DNA of 8,912 nucleotides from Octadecabacter sp. (GCA_018500065.2 JAHBAO020000417.1:1-8912), one strand, 5' to 3'. Positions 1-6,828 are shown, numbered from the stretch's first letter. Notes: generated by a model not told the origin, from the sequence alone. Made by a program: numbers and translations.

Positions 1-187
1 GCCCTACAATGCGCAAGCCTTTGTCCTTGGCCAGCTTTCCGGCCTGTTCTGGGTCCATGCCATCAAATAGATCGCGCGCAATATCAGTGCGAACCTCAAC
101 CCCGACGCAACCCAGCCTTGCCGCTAGTTCAAGGAAATCAACATAGCCCAAGTCCGGAGTCGTCATGTGGTTCAGCGCAAAATCCAT
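1..187 (-). CDS. Sugar phosphate isomerase/epimerase-like TIM-barrel protein (5' end only)
   Basis: The minus strand opens with ATG at 185-187 and stays open for 62 codons to the window edge, where the gene is cut. The visible protein begins MDFALNHMTTPDLGYVDF and continues with LAARLGCVGVEVR. That is the usual first strand and helix of the AP-endonuclease-2/xylose-isomerase-like TIM-barrel superfamily: a short beta strand, then a helix, then a G-x-GVE(V/I)R second strand. A strong Shine-Dalgarno (AAAGGGGG on the minus strand, just upstream of the ATG) supports this start. Members of this family isomerise or epimerise sugars and cyclitols, but the substrate cannot be read from 62 residues and metal ligands lie beyond the cut. 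It follows the secretion genes in the same direction after a 92-bp gap, so it may be a separate unit with its own promoter. The family call is from recall of similar Rhodobacterales proteins. Confidence 0.7.
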   Translation of the reverse strand, partial: MDFALNHMTTPDLGYVDFLELAARLGCVGVEVRTDIARDLFDGMDPEQAGKLAKDKGLRIVG

Positions 188-279
188 TCTGATCCCCCTT
201 TGCGGCGCTGCGTCTAGCTTGCGCGTGGACTGCGTCATACTTAGCTGATTTCGCTTTGGCTTCGCAACGACGCTACAGG
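188..279 (-). other. 92-bp gap between HlyD and TIM-barrel genes
   Basis: This gap lies between the HlyD stop (280-282) and the TIM-barrel ATG. I found no convincing GC-rich hairpin followed by a T run, so no intrinsic terminator is claimed. A weak promoter-like pair can be drawn on the minus strand: TTGCGA (plus positions 262-267), a 17-nt spacer, then CTAAGT (239-244). The -10 match is poor and the call is tentative. Read-through from the secretion genes is equally possible. Confidence 0.3.
191..199 (-). promoter_or_regulatory. Strong ribosome binding site of the TIM-barrel gene
   Basis: On the minus strand a purine run ending in AAAGGGGG sits about 6-8 nt before the ATG at 187. It is the clearest Shine-Dalgarno sequence in the window. 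It fixes the start of an otherwise truncated gene and shows that this gene does not depend on translational coupling to the HlyD gene upstream. Confidence 0.6.
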
Positions 280-1560
280 TTAACCATCTTTGAATACACG
301 GGCCACGTAATCCATCAACGGACGCGTCAGATAGTTGATCGGTGTGCGGTCCGCCGTTCTGATGAATGCCTCAACGGGCATGCCGGGGATTAGGGTCGTG
401 CCAGCCGGAAGCCGCGCGAGTTCCCCATCGTTAAGCCGTATTTCAGCGCGAAAGTATGATGTGCGTGTCGCGCTGTCTGTAAACGCATCCGCCGATACCA
501 CACTGACCGTTCCCAAAAGTTCTGGCGTCGTGCGCTGATCAAGGGCGGAAAACCGAAGGCTGACTTGCTGGCCGATGGTCAACACATCAACATCGTTGGG
601 CGAAACTTGGGTCGCGATCACCAGCGGGCGGTCTTGTGGCACAATATAAAGCAACGGGTCAGCGGGGCTGACCACCGCCCGCGTGCCGAAGACCGACAAG
701 CCATAAACACGGCCACTGACAGGCGCGCGAATATCAAGCCGGTCAAGGCGGCGCAGGTTACTGGTGCGGCGTTCGCGTAGTTCCAATTCGTTGAATTGCA
801 GATCACGTAGACGGGTGATGGCCTCTTCGCGCCGCGCGGTTTGCAAACCGAGGATTTCGATCTCAATTTCAGTGCTGCGTTCTTGCGCGCCACCGACGGA
901 CGCCGCTAACTCGCCGACCTGCCCTGCAAGGCGTGCTTTTTCGCGCTGAAGGTTCAGCACCACAGCTGCCTGCGCCAAGCCGCGATCAAGCAATGCCTGT
1001 TGGTTGGCAAGTTCTTCTTCGATGAGGCCAAGCTGCGTTTCAAGCGCGGCCTGTTGCGCCACGATCCCGCGCACTTGGCTGGCAATCTGATCCTTGCGGT
1101 TCAGCAGTTGTTCGGTGCGGCGCGCTTCGGTGTCGCGGCGTGCGTTGAACAGGTTTAGCTGCCCCGTTGTCAGGTCCGCGACACTGCCGTCCAACAGTGG
1201 ATCAAAGTCCAGCGTTTCCGCACTGTCACGCTCTGCTTCGAACCGCGCACGACGGGCCAGAATTTCAAACAACTGCCCCTCAATAACGGACAGTTCTGCC
1301 TGCAAGTCTTGGGCATCAAGGCGCAGCATCACCTCGCCTTCGGTGACAACATCGCCTTCGTCCACCAGAATTTGCGTGATCTCGCCGCCGTCAAGGTGCT
1401 GCACGACTTGGCGGTTTTGGTCGACCTCAATCAAACCACTTGCGATGATGGCACCACTGATTTGCGCCGTCACAGCCCACGTGCCAAAACCACCAACCAG
1501 CACCAAAAGCGCCAAGACACCAATCATCAACGGGCGGCGGGCAGACCATTGCATTCTCAT
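280..1560 (-). CDS. Type I secretion periplasmic adaptor, HlyD/PrtE family
   Basis: This 426-residue protein is the membrane fusion subunit that would link the inner-membrane ABC transporter encoded just upstream to a TolC-like outer-membrane channel. It has the expected order: a short cytoplasmic N-terminus, one membrane segment (about residues 11-32, LMIGVLALLVLVGGFGTWAV), then the first half of a lipoyl/barrel-sandwich domain (about 40-82, with QHLDGGEITQILVDEGDVV). A long Gln/Glu/Arg-rich coiled coil follows (about 84-265). The second half of the lipoyl domain is at 275-310 (RLDIRAPVSGRVYGL) and a beta-barrel C-terminal domain at about 311-400. Length is normal for the PrtE/HlyD family. 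The ATG lies in an ATGA overlap with the transporter stop codon, so the two are translationally coupled. No outer-membrane partner or cargo gene is visible, so the substrate is unknown. Confidence 0.93.
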   Translation of the reverse strand: MRMQWSARRPLMIGVLALLVLVGGFGTWAVTAQISGAIIASGLIEVDQNRQVVQHLDGGEITQILVDEGDVVTEGEVMLRLDAQDLQAELSVIEGQLFEILARRARFEAERDSAETLDFDPLLDGSVADLTTGQLNLFNARRDTEARRTEQLLNRKDQIASQVRGIVAQQAALETQLGLIEEELANQQALLDRGLAQAAVVLNLQREKARLAGQVGELAASVGGAQERSTEIEIEILGLQTARREEAITRLRDLQFNELELRERRTSNLRRLDRLDIRAPVSGRVYGLSVFGTRAVVSPADPLLYIVPQDRPLVIATQVSPNDVDVLTIGQQVSLRFSALDQRTTPELLGTVSVVSADAFTDSATRTSYFRAEIRLNDGELARLPAGTTLIPGMPVEAFIRTADRTPINYLTRPLMDYVARVFKDG

Positions 1561-3311
1561 GTGACACCTGCGCCTTTGCCTTTGGTCTGATTGATCTGGG
1601 CACGGTTCGCGAGGATCTGCGATTTGACTTCTTCGGTCGGCCCGAACGCCTTAAGAAGACCGCCATCAAGATACATCAGCTTATCACATTGCTCGATTGC
1701 GGCGGGGCGATGGGCCATGACAAACACGCAGCGCCCTTCTTCGCGCATAAGCCGTATCGCGTTGTTCACCGCCACAGAGCCCTCGTTGTCGAGGTTTGAA
1801 TTAGGCTCATCCAGCACCAGATACACCGGATCACCATACATCGCGCGGGCAAGGCCGACGCGCTGGACTTGCCCACCGGACAAGCGCCCGCCCGTGCTAT
1901 CAACGACCGTGTCGTAGCCATCAGGAAGCTTTAGGATCATATCGTGGGCGGCAGCGCGTTTTGCCGCCTTGATAACTGCGCCGTCGTCAGGGCTAACAGA
2001 CATGCGGGCAATGTTATCGCGGATCGACCCCTGCAACAGCATAACAGTCTGGGGTAAGTATCCGACATAGGTGCCAAGCACGTCCGGCTCGTATTGGTCC
2101 AGCGACGCGCCATCTAACCGGATCGTACCGCCAGCGGGCTGCCACAGCCCTGCAAGCGCGCGCGCAAGCGTCGATTTACCCGCCCCAGATGGCCCAATGA
2201 CACCAACCGCCTCGCCAGGGTTTACCTTAAACGACACCATGCGCAGGCTGGCTTTGGTTTCACCGGGTGGCAGAATGGTCACCTGATCTGCAACGATCAA
2301 CGCGTTCGGCACTGGCAATTCAGTACGGCGCTGCATCTGTGGCACCGCACCCAAAAGACGGGTCAGATTGATCCAACCAGCACGCCCCCGATTAAGAACA
2401 GGCCACTGGTTAACCAGCAATTCAACAGGCGCAAGCGCACGCCCCAAAAGGATAGACCCCGCAATCATCGCACCCGGTGTCAGTTCATTTTGCAACACCA
2501 GATAGGCGCCCATACCCAACATCGCAGATTGCAAAAACAACCGCATCGTTTTGGTAAGACTGCCAAAGCCCCCCGCAAGGTCCCCTGCCTTGATCGCCGC
2601 GCGCAACGATGTGTTGCGTAGCTCAATCCAGCGCTGAAATGCCGCCCCGCGCATCCCCAGCGCCTGAATGGTATCGGCATTGTCGCGCAGCTGTTGGCCC
2701 ATGTTTTCGGCACGCAGCGTTGCGCCGTTCGCGTCTTCAAGCGGGCGCTTGGTGCTGATCTGGTTAATGGTCGCAATCGCCACAAGCAATGTGCCACCCG
2801 CAATCGCCAAATAGCCCAGATAGGCGTGAAAAATGAAAATGCCAAATAGGAAGATCGCCGTCCAAGGCAGGTCAAACTTCGCCAGCGCAACCGGAGAGGT
2901 AATAGAGTGCTGCACGGCTTGAAGATCACGCTGGGCCGTCGCGGCCTCGGCAGGTGCGCGACCGGACGCCTTGGCGCGCATGGATGCATTGAACACCCGC
3001 TCATCCAGATCGGTCTGAAACTGCGCCCCGACGCGGCCCATGATCCGCCCGCGCGCGTAATCCAGTATCCCCATCATCAGATACAAGAATGCGACCAACA
3101 CAGACAGCGCCACCAAGGTTTCAAAAGAACGCGATCCTAGAACACTGCCATAAACGTTGAGCATATAAAGCGGCCCCGTCAGCATCAGCGCGTTCACAAA
3201 GCAGCTGAAAATCGCGACAAACCAGTATAATTTGCGCGATTTCTTTCGCACGCCCAAAAGCTCAGCTTGGCCCGCCTGAATTTCCGCGCGGGTTGAGTCT
3301 TGCAAGGTCAT
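1557..3311 (-). CDS. Type I secretion ABC transporter, permease and ATPase fused (PrtD family)
   Basis: From the ATG at 3309-3311 this is a 584-residue half-transporter. Residues about 28-300 form the membrane domain, with hydrophobic segments near 29-50, 66-85, 150-182 and 255-300. Residues about 340-570 are the nucleotide-binding domain. It shows Walker A GPSGAGKS (373-380), Q-loop glutamine (421), signature LSGGQ (477-481), Walker B YLVLDEP with catalytic Glu502, and switch His534. There is no N-terminal C39 peptidase or peptidase-like domain, which fits the PrtD/AprD class that exports RTX proteases, lipases and calcium-binding proteins with uncleaved C-terminal signals. The reading frame extends upstream to a TTG at 3384-3386 (609 residues). 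I prefer the ATG because it gives the family's usual length and the TTG sits inside an inverted repeat. However, neither start has a good Shine-Dalgarno. It overlaps the HlyD gene by 4 nt and is divergent from the leucine operon. Confidence 0.93.
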   Translation of the reverse strand: MTLQDSTRAEIQAGQAELLGVRKKSRKLYWFVAIFSCFVNALMLTGPLYMLNVYGSVLGSRSFETLVALSVLVAFLYLMMGILDYARGRIMGRVGAQFQTDLDERVFNASMRAKASGRAPAEAATAQRDLQAVQHSITSPVALAKFDLPWTAIFLFGIFIFHAYLGYLAIAGGTLLVAIATINQISTKRPLEDANGATLRAENMGQQLRDNADTIQALGMRGAAFQRWIELRNTSLRAAIKAGDLAGGFGSLTKTMRLFLQSAMLGMGAYLVLQNELTPGAMIAGSILLGRALAPVELLVNQWPVLNRGRAGWINLTRLLGAVPQMQRRTELPVPNALIVADQVTILPPGETKASLRMVSFKVNPGEAVGVIGPSGAGKSTLARALAGLWQPAGGTIRLDGASLDQYEPDVLGTYVGYLPQTVMLLQGSIRDNIARMSVSPDDGAVIKAAKRAAAHDMILKLPDGYDTVVDSTGGRLSGGQVQRVGLARAMYGDPVYLVLDEPNSNLDNEGSVAVNNAIRLMREEGRCVFVMAHRPAAIEQCDKLMYLDGGLLKAFGPTEEVKSQILANRAQINQTKGKGAGVT

Positions 3312-3374
3312 GAGAGGCGTTCGGCTTTCGTTAAGAGCCCCCCTAAAATCGATCAGTAAAGTTAAAAATCGGCA

Positions 3375-3401
3375 AACTTTTCGCAAAGAGCCGCGAAAGT
3401 T
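3375..3401. repeat. Imperfect inverted repeat / possible leader hairpin of the secretion operon
   Basis: Left arm AACTTTTCGC (3375-3384) and right arm GCGAAAGTT (3393-3401) pair over 9 bp with one bulged T, around an 8-nt spacer. The tight core is TTTCGC-N8-GCGAAA. If the secretion operon is transcribed from near 3406, this would be a stem-loop in its 5' leader. Alternatively it is a second DNA-binding site. The extended TTG start of the transporter would fall within it, which is a reason to prefer the downstream ATG. Confidence 0.4.
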
Positions 3402-3412
3402 GGGGCACGCGG

Positions 3413-3441
3413 AGTATTGACATAAATGAACGTTCAGTCAT
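3413..3441 (-). promoter_or_regulatory. Putative promoter of the secretion operon
   Basis: On the minus strand a -35 candidate ATGACT (plus 3436-3441) is followed after 17 nt by a -10 candidate AATACT (plus 3413-3418). Each matches the sigma-70 consensus at 4 of 6 positions with ideal spacing. Transcription would start near 3406, giving a leader of about 95 nt before the ATG at 3311. The match is moderate and was found by eye, so it is a hypothesis. Its spacer lies inside the perfect inverted repeat at 3419-3448. Confidence 0.35.
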
Positions 3442-3445
3442 TTAT
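3417..3445 (+). promoter_or_regulatory. Putative promoter of the tetR-liu operon
   Basis: A perfect -35 hexamer TTGACA (3417-3422) is followed after 17 nt by ATTTAT (3440-3445), a weak -10 (3 of 6 matches). A start site 7 nt beyond the -10 falls on or next to the A of the tetR ATG at 3452. The -35 is convincing; the -10 is the weak element. Both boxes overlap the inverted repeat at 3419-3448, the classic layout for repression by the adjacent TetR protein. Confidence 0.5.
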
Positions 3446-3448
3446 GTC
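3419..3448. promoter_or_regulatory. Probable TetR operator: perfect 11-bp inverted repeat
   Basis: GACATAAATGA (3419-3429) and TCATTTATGTC (3438-3448) are exact reverse complements around an 8-nt spacer. A second, shorter perfect palindrome, TGAACGTTCA (3427-3436), lies inside it with its centre shifted by 2 bp. The element ends 3 nt before the tetR start codon and covers the promoter boxes on both strands. TetR-family dimers typically bind such dyads at their own promoter, so the local TetR is the obvious candidate ligand. Binding itself is inferred. Confidence 0.65.
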
Positions 3449-3451
3449 GTC

Positions 3452-4063
3452 ATGGCAGAAGAACACCGCACAAAACAAGTCATCCGGGCCGCTGCCCGCC
3501 AACAGTTCGCCGAACATGGCTACAATGCCGTGTCGATGCGCGAGATTGCGCAGGCTGTGGGCAAACAACCGGGCGGGATCTATAATCATTTCCCAAACAA
3601 ACAATCGATCCTTGTTGATTTGATGCAGGAAAATCTGGTCCGCGCCTATGAGGCGGTCATCAGCCCGATCAAGGATACTGCCTCCCCTGTTCAACGCCTT
3701 GAGATGTTCGTGCGTGGCCACGTCCAGTACCATATCGAGAACCCTGACGATATTTTCATCGCCTATATGGAACTGCGCAGTCTGGAAGCAGAGGGTGCAG
3801 CGCATATCATGGCAGAACGCGACAAATATGAATCCGCCCTGCGCAACATCCTTAGGGATGGCCTGAGCGCGGACCAATTCAAACTGTCCGATCCAGCGAT
3901 CCACGCAAGATCAATTCTATCAATGCTCGGCGGTGTGACGGTTTGGTTCCGCCAATCCGGTCCGCAATCCTCAACTCATGTGGCGGAATGTTATGTTCAG
4001 GCGGCGCTGCAAAGCGTGGCTGCGACGTATGTTGCGCAAAACGAAAGGCAATCTGATGTTTAA
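3452..4063 (+). CDS. TetR/AcrR-family transcriptional regulator, probable leucine-pathway repressor
   Basis: This 203-residue protein has a standard TetR N-terminal DNA-binding domain at residues about 7-54. Helix 1 is TKQVIRAAARQQFAEHG, followed by the turn and recognition helix MREIAQAVGKQPGGIYNHF (29-47) and the usual F-x-N/S-K-x-x-L end. The remaining all-helical part (about 60-195) is the ligand-binding and dimerisation domain, whose ligand cannot be read from sequence. The ATG at 3452 has no Shine-Dalgarno and no in-frame alternative start nearby; the upstream bases are the operator dyad. Its end overlaps the dehydrogenase start by 8 nt, making it the first gene of the operon. By position it most likely represses itself and the leucine genes and is released by a pathway acyl-CoA. 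That is inference: many proteobacteria instead use a MerR-type LiuR. Confidence 0.88.
   Translation: MAEEHRTKQVIRAAARQQFAEHGYNAVSMREIAQAVGKQPGGIYNHFPNKQSILVDLMQENLVRAYEAVISPIKDTASPVQRLEMFVRGHVQYHIENPDDIFIAYMELRSLEAEGAAHIMAERDKYESALRNILRDGLSADQFKLSDPAIHARSILSMLGGVTVWFRQSGPQSSTHVAECYVQAALQSVAATYVAQNERQSDV
4043..4048 (+). promoter_or_regulatory. Ribosome binding site deciding the isovaleryl-CoA dehydrogenase start
   Basis: GAAAGG at 4043-4048 lies 7 nt before the ATG at 4056, within the last codons of tetR. It supports the 387-residue product over the longer open frame from 3978, whose added residues (RRRCKAWLRRMLRK) are just tetR read in another frame. Confidence 0.6.
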
Positions 4064-5219
4064 CGGCTCGATGACATTTGACCTCGGCGAGGACGTAAAT
4101 GCCCTGCGCGACATGGTGCACCGTTGGGCGCAAGACCGTGTCAAACCGCTGGCTGCGACCGCCGACAGTGACAACCTGTTCCCCGCCGCGCTGTGGACCG
4201 AAATGGGGGAACTTGGCCTGCTGGGGATCACTGTGCCCGAAGACCAAGGTGGTGCAGATATGGGCTATCTTGCCCATGTGGTCGCCGTTGAGGAAATCGC
4301 ACGTGCGTCGGCGTCCATCTCGCTCAGCTACGGGGCGCATTCGAACCTTTGCGTAAACCAGATCAATTTGAACGGAACGGAGGCGCAAAAAGCGCGCTAC
4401 CTGCCCGATCTTGTGTCCGGCAAAAGCGTTGGCGCGTTGGCCATGTCTGAAAGCGGAGCGGGTTCAGATGTCGTCGGCATGGCGCTGCGGGCCGAGAAAA
4501 AGAACGACCGTTTCGTGTTAAACGGCAGCAAATACTGGATCACAAATGGCGGTGAGGCCAATACGCTTGTGGTCTACGCAAAGACCGATCCTGATGCGGG
4601 TTCCAAGGGCATGACCGCGTTTCTGGTTGAGAAATCCATGCCGGGGTTCAGCCAGTCCACCCATTTCGACAAGCTGGGGATGCGCGGCTCAAACACCGTT
4701 GAACTGGTGTTTGATCAGGTCGAAGTGCCCTACGAGAACATTCTGGGCGAAGAAGGCCGCGGCGTGAATGTTCTGATGTCGGGGTTGGACTATGAACGGG
4801 TCGTGCTGTCCGGCATCGGCACCGGCATCATGGCCGCCTGTTTGGACGAAATCATGCCCTACATGCTGGAACGCAAGCAGTTCGGCAAACCCATCGGCTC
4901 CTTCCAACTCATGCAGGGCAAGATTGCTGATATGTACACGAAACTGAACTCGGCGCGGGCCTATGTCTACGAGGTCGCCAAGGCGTGCGACCGTGGCGAT
5001 GTCACCCGCCAAGATGCCGCCGCCTGCGTGCTTTATGCGTCCGAGGAAGCGATGGTCGTAGCCCACCAAGCGGTGCAGGCAATGGGTGGTGCGGGCTTTA
5101 TGAACGACGCCCCCGTTGCGCGCATATTCAGGGACGCCAAGTTGATGGAAATCGGCGCAGGTACCAGTGAAATCCGCAGAATGCTTGTGGGCCGTGAACT
5201 GATGGCGGCCATGCAGTAA
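4056..5219 (+). CDS. ivd: Isovaleryl-CoA dehydrogenase
   Basis: This FAD flavoprotein oxidises isovaleryl-CoA to 3-methylcrotonyl-CoA, passing electrons to electron-transfer flavoprotein, and is the first committed acyl-CoA step of leucine breakdown. The 387-residue chain has the three acyl-CoA dehydrogenase domains: N-terminal helices (about 8-120), the middle beta domain with LAMSESGAGSD (128-138) and KYWITNG (159-165), and the C-terminal helices. The C-terminal part has QFGKPIGSFQLMQGKIADM and the family signature QAMGGAGFMNDAPVARIFRD (341-360). The catalytic-base pattern identifies the subfamily. Glu247 lies in SGLDYERVV, matching human isovaleryl-CoA dehydrogenase Glu254. The position that holds the catalytic Glu in medium-chain enzymes is Ala368 (IGAGTSEIRR). 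Context with both methylcrotonyl-CoA carboxylase subunits agrees. It overlaps tetR by 8 nt and the next gene by 1 nt. The symbol liuA is also used for this gene. Confidence 0.96.
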   Translation: MFNGSMTFDLGEDVNALRDMVHRWAQDRVKPLAATADSDNLFPAALWTEMGELGLLGITVPEDQGGADMGYLAHVVAVEEIARASASISLSYGAHSNLCVNQINLNGTEAQKARYLPDLVSGKSVGALAMSESGAGSDVVGMALRAEKKNDRFVLNGSKYWITNGGEANTLVVYAKTDPDAGSKGMTAFLVEKSMPGFSQSTHFDKLGMRGSNTVELVFDQVEVPYENILGEEGRGVNVLMSGLDYERVVLSGIGTGIMAACLDEIMPYMLERKQFGKPIGSFQLMQGKIADMYTKLNSARAYVYEVAKACDRGDVTRQDAAACVLYASEEAMVVAHQAVQAMGGAGFMNDAPVARIFRDAKLMEIGAGTSEIRRMLVGRELMAAMQ

Positions 5220-6826
5220 TGGCCGTTCTTCAGTCCCAAATATCACCGAACTCGCAAGCTTTTGCCGCTAATCTTGCGGCGCATACAGACAGCCTGGCCG
5301 AGATTGACGCCGCGGCTGCGCAGGCAATGCACGGCGGACCCGAAGCTTCGCGCGAACGACACATCGCGCGCGGAAAACTATTGCCGCGTGACCGGATCGC
5401 AGGGTTACTTGACCCCGGTTCCGCGTTTCTCGAGGTCGGATTGTTTGCGGCACTCGGGCTTCATGATGGAGCCTGTCCAGCGGCGGGTGCAATCGCAGGT
5501 ATCGGTCAGGTGCAGGGTCGCGATGTGATGATCCTGTGCAATGATGCGACGGTCAAAGGCGGCACCTATTTCCCGATGACCGTCAAAAAACACCTGCGCG
5601 CCCAGGAAATTGCCGAGGAAAATCATCTGCCCTGCATCTACCTTGTGGATAGCGGCGGTGCGAACCTGCCCAATCAGGACGAAGTGTTTCCCGACCGCGA
5701 CCATTTCGGGCGTATCTTTTACAATCAGGCCCGCATGTCGGCCAAAGGCATCGCACAAATCGCTGTCGTCATGGGGTCATGCACGGCCGGTGGTGCCTAC
5801 GTCCCTGCGATGTCTGACGTGACGATCATCGTCAAAGAGCAAGGCACTATCTTTCTTGCGGGTCCCCCCTTGGTCCAAGCCGCCACAGGTGAAGTCGTGT
5901 CGGCCGAAGAGTTGGGCGGTGGCGATGCCCATACACGATTATCCGGCGTGGCCGATTACCTTGCCAATGACGACACCCATGCGCTTGCCTTGGCACGCGA
6001 CGCGGTACGCAATCTAAACCGCCCTGCCCCCCATGCGATTGCGCTGCAAGCGCCCGAAGATCCCATCTATGATCCAGCGGAGATTTTGGGCGTCGTCCCT
6101 GCTGACCTGAAAACACCTTATGATATCCGCGAGGTGATCGCGCGGCTTGTGGACGGGTCGCGGTTTGATGAATTCAAGGCGCGCTACGGCACCACGCTGG
6201 TCTGTGGGTTTGCACATGTGATGGGCATTCCCGTGGGCATCATTGCCAACAACGGGGTGCTGTTCTCAGAAAGCGCGCTGAAGGGCGCCCATTTCGTGCA
6301 GCTGTGCACGCAACGCAAAATCCCGCTGGTGTTCTTGCAAAACATCACTGGCTTTATGGTCGGCAAATCCTATGAAAACGGCGGCATCGCAAAGGACGGC
6401 GCCAAACTGGTTACGGCCGTGGCCACGGCAGCGGTGCCTAAAGTCACCATGCTGGTCGGCGGATCGTTCGGCGCGGGCAACTACGGCATGTGCGGGCGCG
6501 CCTATTCGCCCCGGTTCTTGTGGAGCTGGCCCAACAGCCGCATTGGCGTGATGGGCGGCGAACAGGCGGCAGGCGTTTTGGCGACCGTGAAACGCGCCGC
6601 GATTGAGCGCAAAGGTGGTGCGTGGTCGAAGGACGAAGAAGCTGCATTCAAGCAACCGACAATTGATATGTTCACGCAGCAATCCCATCCGCTTTATGCT
6701 TCGGCGCGGCTTTGGGATGACGGGATCATCGACCCACGCCAGTCGCGTGATGTGCTGGCGCTGTCACTGCGCGCCGCATTGCATGCCCCAATAGAGGACA
6801 CGCACGTCGGCGTGTTTCGGATGTAA
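5219..6826 (+). CDS. mccB: Methylcrotonyl-CoA carboxylase, carboxyltransferase (beta) subunit
   Basis: This 535-residue subunit moves the carboxyl group from carboxybiotin to 3-methylcrotonyl-CoA, giving 3-methylglutaconyl-CoA. It has the two crotonase-fold halves of acyl-CoA carboxyltransferases. The N half (about 30-270) contains GGTYFPMTVKKHLRAQEIA and the oxyanion-hole motif GSCTAGGAYVPAMSD (187-200). The C half (about 285-520) contains FLQNITGFMVG (372-382), a second oxyanion-hole motif GGSFGAGNYGMCGRAY (414-429) and RIGVMGGEQAAGVL (441-454). GTIFLAGPPLVQAATGE (209-225) and the NITGFMVG stretch are typical of methylcrotonyl rather than propionyl enzymes, and the length matches. The ATG overlaps the dehydrogenase stop in TAATG and has no clear Shine-Dalgarno, so expression probably depends on translational coupling. 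It is also named liuB. Confidence 0.96.
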   Translation: MAVLQSQISPNSQAFAANLAAHTDSLAEIDAAAAQAMHGGPEASRERHIARGKLLPRDRIAGLLDPGSAFLEVGLFAALGLHDGACPAAGAIAGIGQVQGRDVMILCNDATVKGGTYFPMTVKKHLRAQEIAEENHLPCIYLVDSGGANLPNQDEVFPDRDHFGRIFYNQARMSAKGIAQIAVVMGSCTAGGAYVPAMSDVTIIVKEQGTIFLAGPPLVQAATGEVVSAEELGGGDAHTRLSGVADYLANDDTHALALARDAVRNLNRPAPHAIALQAPEDPIYDPAEILGVVPADLKTPYDIREVIARLVDGSRFDEFKARYGTTLVCGFAHVMGIPVGIIANNGVLFSESALKGAHFVQLCTQRKIPLVFLQNITGFMVGKSYENGGIAKDGAKLVTAVATAAVPKVTMLVGGSFGAGNYGMCGRAYSPRFLWSWPNSRIGVMGGEQAAGVLATVKRAAIERKGGAWSKDEEAAFKQPTIDMFTQQSHPLYASARLWDDGIIDPRQSRDVLALSLRAALHAPIEDTHVGVFRM

Positions 6827-6828
6827 AA

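Larger units (their letters stand above)
3312..3451. promoter_or_regulatory. Divergent intergenic promoter region
   Basis: These 140 bp separate the secretion operon (leftwards) from the leucine operon (rightwards). The half nearest tetR is AT-richer and contains a perfect inverted repeat with promoter-like boxes on both strands. The half nearest the transporter contains a second, imperfect inverted repeat and a purine run (AGGGGGG on the minus strand, plus positions 3338-3344). That run has no ATG, GTG or TTG at a usable distance, so it is probably not a working ribosome binding site. Confidence 0.6.

Noticed and set aside
188..279. Possible intrinsic terminator after the HlyD gene
   Set aside because: The repeated TTCGC motifs here are direct, not inverted, and no hairpin with a following T run could be drawn.
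1094..1590. Plus-strand frames opposite the HlyD gene
   Set aside because: The translations are Ser/Arg-rich and low in complexity, typical of the reverse reading of a coiled-coil region. The HlyD reading has full domain support.
3312..3386. 25-residue extension of the ABC transporter from a TTG codon
   Set aside because: It would start within an inverted repeat and exceed the usual family length. The ATG at 3311 is preferred, though its Shine-Dalgarno is also weak, so this is not fully excluded.
3978..4055. N-terminal extension of isovaleryl-CoA dehydrogenase
   Set aside because: The added 26 residues are Arg-rich, lie entirely within tetR in another frame and are not part of the family. 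GAAAGG sits just before the ATG at 4056.
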